A stretch of 26,354 bases of DNA from JBIOUF01 sp044866695 (GTDB taxonomy: Bacteria; Actinomycetota; Actinomycetes; Propionibacteriales; Nocardioidaceae): positions 1 to 26,354 of the forward strand of contig JBIOUF010000179.1 in assembly GCA_044866695.1 (NCBI GenBank), in the 5' to 3' direction. Position numbers and translations under genes: made by a program. Shown piece after piece: positions 20,353 through 26,354 of this stretch (within the stretch, counting starts at the first letter, position 1; the number at the start of each line of letters is the position of its first letter). Under the pieces are notes generated by a model that had not been told where the DNA came from, did no database searches, and saw only the letters and a program-made list of their open reading frames with translations.

Positions 20353-22884
20353 CTACGCCGGTCCGCCGATGAGCTCGTCGGCGGGCAGGCTCGGGCTGGG
20401 CACCCCGGCCGTGATGACCGTGCCGTCGGCGCGGTGGCCGCCGATCATCGGCCGGTCGTCGAGGACAGTGGTCTGCACCGGGCCCTGGTCCTGCAGGGGT
20501 ACGACGACCGTAGCGCCGGGAGCGATCTCGTACTCCTCGCCGCGGACCGTCAGCACGACCGAGTCGACGGTCCCCTCGTGAGAGCGCTCCTCGGCGTCGA
20601 AGGCGATCTGGTCCCGGGTGAGCCGCACGTGCAGCCGCAGCCCGCGCCACCGGACCCGGAAGGTGAGCGAGGGCCATGACTCGGGCAGTCGCGGGTCGAA
20701 GCTGAGCCTGCCGCCGTGGTCCCGCATGCCGCCGAAGCCGAACACCAGCGCCGTCCACACCCCGCCGCACGAGGCGACGTGCAGGCCGTCGACGGTGTTG
20801 CCGTGGAGGTCGAGCAGGTCGACGGCCAGCGACCGCATGAAGTAGTGCAACGCGGCCTCGCGGTGGCCCACCTCCGCGGCGATCACCGACTGCACGACCG
20901 ACGACAAGGTGGAGTCCCCGGTGGTGATCGGGTCGTAGTACTCGAAGTCCGCCCGCTTCTCCTCCAAGGAGAACCGGTCCCCTTGGAGGAACATCGCCAG
21001 CACGACGTCGGCCTGCTTGAGCACCTGGAAGCGGTAGATCACCAGCGGGTGGTAGTGCAGCATCAGCGGCCGCAGCTCCGCGGGCGTCTTCGACAGATCC
21101 CACACCTCCCGGTCGAGGAAGTGCTCGTCCTGCGGGTGGATGCCCAGCTGCTCGGAGAACGGGATGGTCATGTTGGCGGCGCACCGGGACCACTCCACGA
21201 GCTCCTCGTCGCGCAGCCGCAGCCGGAACGCCACCTGCTCGAACCCGGCCGGGTCCGCCTCGCGCACCTCCTGCACGGCGCGGACCGCCCGCTCCAGGTT
21301 GAATCGCGCCATCACGTTGGTGAACAGGTTGTTGTTGACCACGGTGGTGTACTCGTCCGGCCCGGTCACGCCGTGGATGTGGAATGAGTCCTCCTCGCCG
21401 GTGCTGCGCCAGAACCCGAGCCCGGCCCACGTGCGAGCGGTCTCGACCAGCATGTCGATGCCGTCGCGGACCAGGAAGCCGGTGTCGCCGGTGGCGTCGA
21501 TGTACCGGCTCAGCGCGTAGGCGATGTCGGCGTTGATGTGGAACTGCGCGGTGCCCGCGGCGTAGTAGGCCGACGCCTCCTCTCCGTTGATCGTGCGCCA
21601 GGGGTACAGCGCACCCGCCTCGGCGAGCTCGCGGGCGCGCTCCCGCGCGGCCGGCAGCATCCGGTTGCGGAAGTGCAGCACGTTGCGCGCGACGTGGGGT
21701 TGCGTGTAGGTCAGGAACGGGGTCACGTAGATCTCGGTGTCCCAGAAGTAGTGGCCCTCGTACCCCGAGCCGCTGACGCCCTTGGCGGACACGCCCTGGC
21801 CGTCGGACCGGGCGGAGGCCTGGGCGAGCTGGAAGAGGTTGTACCGGACCGCCTGCTGTACGTCGCGGTCGCCGTCGACGACCACGTCGGCGTCCGCCCA
21901 GAACTGGTCGTACCAGCCGCGCTGCTCCTCCAGGTAGTGCTCGTGCCCGTTGTGGGTGGCCCGGTCCAGCGTCCGGTCGCACCGGTCGGACAGCTCGCGG
22001 ACCGGGACGCCGCGTGAGGTGTGGTACGCGACGAACTTGTCCAGGCGGAGCGGGACACCCTCCTCCGCCGCCACGCGGTAGACGATCTTGGTGAGGTCCT
22101 CCTCGTTGCGACATACGGTCTGGGACTCGCTCTGCGTGGTCAGCACGTGGTCGGCGGCGACGGCGAGGGTCATCCTGGAGTTCGCGCACATGTAGCCGAG
22201 CAGCATCCGGTCGTCGCGCGCGTAGCTCAGCCGCGGCAGCAGGACCCGGCCCTCGAAGTCGCTGGCCCGGCGAGGGTCGACGCCCTCGCCCATGGCGGCC
22301 GACGGCACGTGGTACTCGTCCTCGCCGTCCTGCCGGTTGATCAGCTGGGAGGAGATCACGATCGGCGCGTTGCCGCTGAGCATGGTCACCTCCATGCACA
22401 TGACGGCGAGGTGACGCTGGGTCATCGAGACCAGCCGGGTCGAGTCGACCCGCACCCGCTTGCCCGACGGCGTCCGCCACACCAGCGACCGGCGCAGCAC
22501 CCCGTCGGCGAAGTCCAGCACGCGCCGGTAGCTCTCCAGGTCCGCGGTGCCCAGGGTGAGCGGCTCGTCCTCGACGTAGATCTTCATCACCTTCGCGTCC
22601 GGCACGTTGACCAGCGTCTGGCCGGTCTTGGCGAAGCCGAACGCGCTCTCGGCGTGCCGGATCGTCCAGGTCTCGTGGAACCCGTTGATGAACGTGCCGT
22701 GCGCGTACGCGGCGCGGCCCTCCTCGGGGTTCGCCCGCATGCCGAGGTAGCCGTTGCCCACCGTGAACAGGGTCTCGGTGACGCCCAGGTCCCGGGAGTC
22801 GTAGGACCGCTCGACGAACCGCCACGGGTCCACGGGGAACCGGGCCCGGTCGACCCGGTCCCGGGCCACGTCGTGCAGGATCAT
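20353..22884 (-). CDS. glycoside hydrolase family 65 disaccharide phosphorylase (maltose/trehalose/kojibiose type)
   Basis: An 843-aa cytoplasmic enzyme expected to split an alpha-linked glucose disaccharide with phosphate, giving beta-glucose 1-phosphate and glucose. Order: N-terminal beta-sandwich (about 30-290, with FTVGNGYLGMRANPEEG), linker helices, an (alpha/alpha)6 barrel (about 340-700) and C-terminal beta domain. Barrel motifs: GYEGHYFWDTEIYVTPFL, INGEEASAYYAAGTAQFHINADIAYAL, and the general acid Glu511 in HIHGVTGPDEY. The ATG at 22884 lies 2 bases after the stop of the beta-phosphoglucomutase-like gene, which supports phosphorolysis rather than hydrolysis. Maltose, trehalose and other specificities cannot be separated by eye. 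Rv3401 of M. tuberculosis is the analogous protein (from memory). Confidence 0.9.
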   Translation of the reverse strand: MILHDVARDRVDRARFPVDPWRFVERSYDSRDLGVTETLFTVGNGYLGMRANPEEGRAAYAHGTFINGFHETWTIRHAESAFGFAKTGQTLVNVPDAKVMKIYVEDEPLTLGTADLESYRRVLDFADGVLRRSLVWRTPSGKRVRVDSTRLVSMTQRHLAVMCMEVTMLSGNAPIVISSQLINRQDGEDEYHVPSAAMGEGVDPRRASDFEGRVLLPRLSYARDDRMLLGYMCANSRMTLAVAADHVLTTQSESQTVCRNEEDLTKIVYRVAAEEGVPLRLDKFVAYHTSRGVPVRELSDRCDRTLDRATHNGHEHYLEEQRGWYDQFWADADVVVDGDRDVQQAVRYNLFQLAQASARSDGQGVSAKGVSGSGYEGHYFWDTEIYVTPFLTYTQPHVARNVLHFRNRMLPAARERARELAEAGALYPWRTINGEEASAYYAAGTAQFHINADIAYALSRYIDATGDTGFLVRDGIDMLVETARTWAGLGFWRSTGEEDSFHIHGVTGPDEYTTVVNNNLFTNVMARFNLERAVRAVQEVREADPAGFEQVAFRLRLRDEELVEWSRCAANMTIPFSEQLGIHPQDEHFLDREVWDLSKTPAELRPLMLHYHPLVIYRFQVLKQADVVLAMFLQGDRFSLEEKRADFEYYDPITTGDSTLSSVVQSVIAAEVGHREAALHYFMRSLAVDLLDLHGNTVDGLHVASCGGVWTALVFGFGGMRDHGGRLSFDPRLPESWPSLTFRVRWRGLRLHVRLTRDQIAFDAEERSHEGTVDSVVLTVRGEEYEIAPGATVVVPLQDQGPVQTTVLDDRPMIGGHRADGTVITAGVPSPSLPADELIGGPA

Positions 22885-22886
22885 GG

Positions 22887-23624
22887 CTACGCTCCGTCCG
22901 GCGCCGGAACCAGCTCGGCCAGGTCGGTCACGACCAGGTCCGCCCCGGCGTCGGCCAGCGCCTGGCTGCCGGCCCCCCGGTCCACGCCCACGACCAGCCC
23001 GAACCCTCCGGCCGCACCCGCGCGGACGCCGGACACGGCGTCCTCCAGGACGACGGTGCCCTGCGGCCCCACGCCGAGCGCGTCGGCGGCGAACACGAAG
23101 GTGTCCGGCGCCGGCTTGCCCGGCAGCCCGAGCTCCTTGGCCACCCGGCCGTCGACGACCACCCCGAACCGGTCGAGCAGGCCGGCGGCCTCCAGGACGT
23201 GCGGGGCGTTGACGGAGGAGGACACCACGCCCAGGGGCAGGTCGATCCGGGCCAGGTGGTCGAGCAGCCTGACCGACCCCGGGTAGGGCGCCACGCCGTC
23301 GCGGTCGAGCACCTCGTTGAAGGCATCGTTCTTGCGGTTGCCCAGCCCGCACACCGTCGGATCGGTCGGGCTGTCCTCCGGCTCGCCGTCGGGGAGGCGG
23401 ATGCCTCGCGAGGCGAGGAAGTCCCGGACCCCGTCGTACCGCGGCTTGCCGTCGACGTGGGCGAAGTAGTCGGCGTCGGTGTACGGCGAGGCGTCCCCAG
23501 GGCCGGCGTAGCCGGACAGGAACTGGTTGAACATGTCGCCCCAGGCCTTCATGTGCACCTCGGCGGTGGGGGTGACCACGCCGTCGAGGTCGAACAGCGC
23601 GGCGGCGTACCTGTGCCAGTCCAC
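22887..23624 (-). CDS. HAD-family beta-phosphoglucomutase-like protein
   Basis: A 245-aa HAD protein likely turning beta-glucose 1-phosphate into glucose 6-phosphate. Motif I FDLDGVV contains nucleophile Asp12 and acid/base Asp14; the cap has YVDGKPRYDGV-like sequence (HVDGKPRYDGVRDFLASRGI) and GLGNRKNDAF; motif II VVSSSVNA; motif III Lys in GKPAPDTF; motif IV VLEDAVSG. GTG 23624 was chosen because a TAGTGT box ends exactly 7 bases upstream and it leaves a normal N-terminus; longer starts at 23636 or further are possible but would overlap that box. It is followed after 2 bases by the GH65 phosphorylase, so the pair makes a disaccharide-to-G6P route that spends one phosphate and saves ATP. The M. 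tuberculosis counterpart is Rv3400 (from memory). Confidence 0.88.
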   Translation of the reverse strand: MDWHRYAAALFDLDGVVTPTAEVHMKAWGDMFNQFLSGYAGPGDASPYTDADYFAHVDGKPRYDGVRDFLASRGIRLPDGEPEDSPTDPTVCGLGNRKNDAFNEVLDRDGVAPYPGSVRLLDHLARIDLPLGVVSSSVNAPHVLEAAGLLDRFGVVVDGRVAKELGLPGKPAPDTFVFAADALGVGPQGTVVLEDAVSGVRAGAAGGFGLVVGVDRGAGSQALADAGADLVVTDLAELVPAPDGA

Positions 23625-23763
23625 GTCTCGCACACTAGAGCGACCGGTGCCCATCGCGCAGCCCGGTGCGGACGGTTGCCTTCGCACACCGGGGCCGCAC
23701 CGGGTCGCACCGGGGTCGCACCGGGGGCACGACGTGGTGCCGCGTCCTCACTAGGCTCGCGGC
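23625..23763. promoter_or_regulatory. divergent leaderless promoters of HAD-GH65 and ilvD with repeated GCACCGG sites
   Basis: Minus strand: TAGTGT (23632-23637), 7 bases, GTG 23624. Plus strand: TAGGCT (23752-23757), 6 bases, ATG 23764. Between them lie repeated GCACCGG-type sites. Two are in inverted direction (ACCGGTGC 23643-23650, CCGGTGCG 23663-23670). Four are in direct order in 23683-23727: CGCACACCGGGG, then CGCACCGGG three times with 10-11 bp period. CCGGTGCG and CGCACACCGG form an inverted pair about 12 bases apart. The cluster could be an operator controlling one or both units; the binding protein is unknown. Confidence 0.5.
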
Positions 23764-25479
23764 ATGAGCAGCGAGCAGACGACGTCGCCGGCGAGCACCG
23801 CCGGGGGCGCCGACCTCAAGCCCCGGTCCCGCGACGTCACCGACGGCCTGGAGCGGGCCGCCGCGCGCGGCATGCTGCGCGCCGTCGGGATGGGCGACGA
23901 GGACTTCGCCAAGCCGCAGATCGGGGTGGCCAGCTCGTGGAACGAGATCACCCCCTGCAACCTCTCGCTGGACCGGCTGGCCAAGGCGGTCAAGAACGGC
24001 GTGCACGCCGCGGGCGGCTACCCGCTGGAGTTCGGCACCATCTCGGTCTCCGACGGCATCGCGATGGGGCACGAGGGCATGCACTTCTCGCTGGTGTCTC
24101 GCGAGGTGATCGCCGACTCCGTCGAGACGGTCATGATGGCCGAGCGGCTGGACGGCTCGGTGCTCCTGGCCGGCTGCGACAAGTCGCTGCCCGGGATGCT
24201 GATGGCGGCGGCGCGGCTGGACCTGGCCAGCGTGTTCCTGTACGCCGGGTCGATCATGCCCGGCCAGGTCGACGGGCGCGACGTCACGATCATCGACGCG
24301 TTCGAGGCGGTCGGCGCCTGCCTCGCCGGGCTGGTCAGCCGCGAGGAGGTGGACCGGATCGAGCGGGCGATCTGTCCCGGCGAGGGCGCCTGCGGGGGGA
24401 TGTACACCGCCAACACGATGGCCGCCGTCGGCGAGGCGCTCGGCATGTCGCTGCCCGGGTCCGCGGCGCCGCCCGCGGTGGACCGGCGCCGCGACGGCTT
24501 CGCGCACCGATCCGGGCAGGCCGTGGTCGGGATGCTGCGGCACGGCATCACCGCGCGGCAGGTGATGACGCGAGAGGCGTTCGAGAACGCGATCGCCGTG
24601 GTCATGGCGCTCGGCGGCTCCACCAACGCCGTACTCCACCTGCTGGCCATCGCTCGCGAGGCCGAGGTCGACCTGACCCTGGACGACTTCACCGACGTCG
24701 GGCGGCGCGTCCCGCACCTGGGGGACCTCAAGCCGTTCGGCCGCTACGTGATGAACGACGTCGACAAGGTCGGCGGCATCCCGGTGGTCATGAAGGCCCT
24801 GCTCGACGCCGGCCTCCTGCACGGCGGCTGCCTCACCGTCACCGGGCGCACGATGGCGGAGAACCTCGACGACATCGCGCCGCCGGACGTCGACGGCACG
24901 ATCATCCGCGAGCTGTCCCGGCCGATCCACGCCACCGGCGGCATCACCATCCTGCACGGCACCTTGGCGCCGGAGGGGGCGGTGGTGAAGTCCGCCGGGT
25001 TCGACGACGACGTCGTCGAGGGACCCGCCCGGGTGTTCGACGGCGAGCGCGCCGCCATGGACGCGCTCGAGGCCGGGCAGATCAGGCACGGCGACGTCGT
25101 CGTGATCCGCTACGAGGGTCCCAAGGGCGGGCCCGGCATGCGCGAGATGCTCGCGATCACCGGCGCGATCAAGGGCGCCGGGCTGGGCAAGGACGTCCTG
25201 CTGGTCACCGACGGCCGGTTCTCCGGCGGGACGACCGGGCTCTGCGTCGGTCACATCGCCCCCGAAGCCGTCGACGGCGGCCCGATCGCGTTCCTCCGTG
25301 ACGGCGACCCGGTGCGCCTGGACGTCGCGGGCGGCCGCCTCGACCTGGCCGTCGACGCCGAGGAGCTCGCCACCCGCCGCGACGGCTGGGCCCCCCTCCC
25401 CCCGAAGTACACCCGCGGCGTGCTCGGCAAGTACGCCAAGCTCGTGCAGTCGGCCGCGCACGGGGCGGTCTGCGGCTAG
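23764..25479 (+). CDS. ilvD: dihydroxy-acid dehydratase
   Basis: A 571-aa iron-sulfur dehydratase of valine, leucine and isoleucine synthesis, turning 2,3-dihydroxy-isovalerate and -methylvalerate into the 2-oxo acids. The three cluster cysteines are present: Cys65 in EITPCNLSL, Cys138 in LAGCDKSLPGM and Cys210 in GEGACGGMYTANTMA. Other hallmarks are SDGIAMGHEGM, LGGSTNAVLHLLAIA, YEGPKGGPGMREML and the C-terminal VTDGRFSGGTTGLCVGHI. All three Cys being present fits the [2Fe-2S] type known for M. tuberculosis and plants, though [4Fe-4S] cannot be excluded by eye. No other ilv genes are adjacent. ATG 23764 is leaderless behind TAGGCT. Confidence 0.97.
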   Translation: MSSEQTTSPASTAGGADLKPRSRDVTDGLERAAARGMLRAVGMGDEDFAKPQIGVASSWNEITPCNLSLDRLAKAVKNGVHAAGGYPLEFGTISVSDGIAMGHEGMHFSLVSREVIADSVETVMMAERLDGSVLLAGCDKSLPGMLMAAARLDLASVFLYAGSIMPGQVDGRDVTIIDAFEAVGACLAGLVSREEVDRIERAICPGEGACGGMYTANTMAAVGEALGMSLPGSAAPPAVDRRRDGFAHRSGQAVVGMLRHGITARQVMTREAFENAIAVVMALGGSTNAVLHLLAIAREAEVDLTLDDFTDVGRRVPHLGDLKPFGRYVMNDVDKVGGIPVVMKALLDAGLLHGGCLTVTGRTMAENLDDIAPPDVDGTIIRELSRPIHATGGITILHGTLAPEGAVVKSAGFDDDVVEGPARVFDGERAAMDALEAGQIRHGDVVVIRYEGPKGGPGMREMLAITGAIKGAGLGKDVLLVTDGRFSGGTTGLCVGHIAPEAVDGGPIAFLRDGDPVRLDVAGGRLDLAVDAEELATRRDGWAPLPPKYTRGVLGKYAKLVQSAAHGAVCG

Positions 25480-25565
25480 CCGGCTCGCCTGGGATCGTGA
25501 CGACCTTTCGTTCTGCTGCAGCGGCCGGAAGCACTACGCATGCCGGCATTCGTGCGCGAGGTGAA
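25480..25565. other. gap after ilvD
   Basis: An 86-base gap holding only a weak inverted repeat, GCCGG (25522-25528 area) with GCCGGC (25542-25547). No clear terminator or promoter was found. A GTG at 25497 in frame with the next gene exists but has no ribosome site and would add an unlikely 23-residue polar extension before the membrane helix. Confidence 0.3.
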
Positions 25566-26135
25566 GTGACCAGCCACCGATCATGGATCCTGCTGCTGCT
25601 GGCCTCGGCGGTTGTGGCGGCACTTCTGGTCGCGGGCTGGTGGTCCGGCATCGTGGGAGACCGGGTCCGCGGGGGTGGACCGCTGGAGCCTGATGGGCCC
25701 TACATCTGGTTCTACGAGGCTCGCAAGGGGGCCGTGTTCAGCGACGGGATGCAGATGCTGGACATCCAGGGGTCAGAGCCCGGCACGGTGACCACGGTGA
25801 CCGTGCAGGGCGGCGGCGAGGCGCTCGAGTTCCTCGGCGCCCGCATCGGGCTCCCCGGAAGGCCCTACGACTTCCACCAGCAGATGAGAGGCCCTCCCAA
25901 GGCGGTGCCGGCCCGGTTCCAGGTGCCGGCGGAGGGAGCGGTTCTGGAGCCGGGAAAGGGCTACATGCTCATCTTGGGCTACCGCGTGATCGCGGAGGTG
26001 CTGGACCGGCGGAGCAGCGTGACGGTGGAGTACCAGGTCGGCGGCACTCGGTACAGGGAGCGGTCGGAGGTCGAGCTGGTCGCCTGCCCACCGCCCCTGA
26101 CCGACCACACCTGTGCCAAGACGCTGGGCTACTGA
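25566..26135 (+). CDS. hypothetical single-pass membrane protein, paralog 1
   Basis: A 189-aa protein I do not recognise. One N-terminal helix (about 7-26, ILLLLASAVVAALLVAGWW) anchors an outside domain of about 155 residues, with GDRVRGGGPL, DGPYIWFYEARKGAVFSDGMQ and a beta-rich body (TVTTVTVQGGGEALEFLGARI). Near the C-terminus, CPPPLTDHTC contains two Cys that could form a disulfide. There is no lipobox. GTG 25566 was chosen because the following paralog has the same distance from start to the AGWW motif (26 versus 27 residues). The stop is 5 bases before the paralog, so they form an operon. The outer domain might be Ig-like, but that is a guess. Confidence 0.7.
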   Translation: MTSHRSWILLLLASAVVAALLVAGWWSGIVGDRVRGGGPLEPDGPYIWFYEARKGAVFSDGMQMLDIQGSEPGTVTTVTVQGGGEALEFLGARIGLPGRPYDFHQQMRGPPKAVPARFQVPAEGAVLEPGKGYMLILGYRVIAEVLDRRSSVTVEYQVGGTRYRERSEVELVACPPPLTDHTCAKTLGY

Positions 26136-26140
26136 TCGGC

Positions 26141-26354
26141 GTGGGAGTCCGCAAGCGGCGGTCGCTGCCGTTGCTCCTGGCCGCATCAGTCCTCGGCGCG
26201 GGCCTGCTGGTCGCGGGCTGGTGGACCGGCGTCGTGGGGGACCGGGTCCGCGAGGGTGGGCCGCTCGCGGACGACGGGTGGTACATCTGGTTCTACGAGG
26301 CCCGCACCGGCGCGGTGTTCAGCGAGGGAATGCAGATCATCGTCAACGAGGGAC
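26141..26354 (+). CDS. hypothetical single-pass membrane protein, paralog 2 (cut by window end)
   Basis: An open frame from GTG 26141 to the last base, 71 codons with no stop. The protein begins MGVRKRRSLPLLLAASVLGA and continues LLVAGWWTGVVGDRVREGG, then DDGWYIWFYEARTGAVFSEG. In the stretch from LVAGWW on, about 36 of 49 residues equal paralog 1, so this is a tandem duplicate. Four basic residues before the helix (VRKRRS) indicate the cytoplasmic side. Only 5 bases separate it from the stop of paralog 1. The end of the gene is outside the window. Confidence 0.75.
   Translation, partial: MGVRKRRSLPLLLAASVLGAGLLVAGWWTGVVGDRVREGGPLADDGWYIWFYEARTGAVFSEGMQIIVNEG

Noticed and set aside
20117..22825. 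902-codon minus-strand open frame
   Set aside because: It is a shifted frame of the GH65 gene running on past it, Arg/Pro/Gly-rich, with no recognisable motif.

Overview
The window reads as chromosomal DNA of a high-GC actinobacterium. Codon third positions are almost all G or C, GTG and TTG starts are used, and many genes carry a TANNNT or CAGGAT -10 box only 6-8 bases before the start codon, which is the actinobacterial leaderless pattern. From memory, the order ETF - cysteine desulfurase - MnmA - MetE-like protein - LigA - GatCAB - LppZ-like lipoprotein matches the fixA/fixB to lppZ stretch of Mycobacterium tuberculosis with different insertions. The content looks more like Nocardioidaceae or a relative than a mycobacterium, but genus cannot be fixed from the sequence alone.

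Layout. 1-296: a repeat- and hairpin-rich tail behind glgX (minus). 287-3289: glgX and an upstream anchored extracytoplasmic protein (minus). 3450-6389: enoyl-CoA hydratase, a two-helix membrane protein, etfB and etfA (plus), an acyl-CoA oxidation and electron-transfer block. 6402-10875: homocysteine methyltransferase, cysteine desulfurase, mnmA and a MetE-like protein (plus), linking sulfur and methyl metabolism with tRNA 2-thiolation. 11042-11692: alpha/beta hydrolase (minus), divergent from ligA. 11758-17374: ligA, a 58-codon ORF and gatCAB (plus), for DNA joining and tRNA-dependent Gln/Asn formation. 17552-18967: GSDH-type lipoprotein and a 65-aa protein (minus). 19189-20286: a cytoplasmic Asp-box propeller protein (plus). 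20353-23624: GH65 phosphorylase and beta-phosphoglucomutase-like HAD (minus). 23764-25479: ilvD (plus). 25566-26354: two tandem paralogous single-pass membrane proteins, the second cut by the window edge.

The most unusual feature is a family of 22-bp direct tandem repeats with the core CACCAGGATTGACGG. Three intergenic arrays occur (7314-7445, 10918-11005, 17427-17513), each with its own sequence variants. A 32-bp tandem repeat at 1-193 looks like a longer relative. All four lie just 3' of a gene, and in all four the motif reads in the sense direction of one adjacent gene. At mmuM the first unit supplies the stop codon. The unit has no evident hairpin potential, so these are not ordinary REP elements or terminators, and the period is not a multiple of three, so they are not coding repeats. 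Other second-look items are a cluster of GCACCGG sites between the divergent HAD and ilvD promoters, a Pho-box-like direct repeat before the anchored protein, face-to-face leaderless promoters of ligA and the hydrolase, and the paralog pair at the right edge. No tRNA, rRNA, CRISPR, insertion sequence or phage gene was seen.
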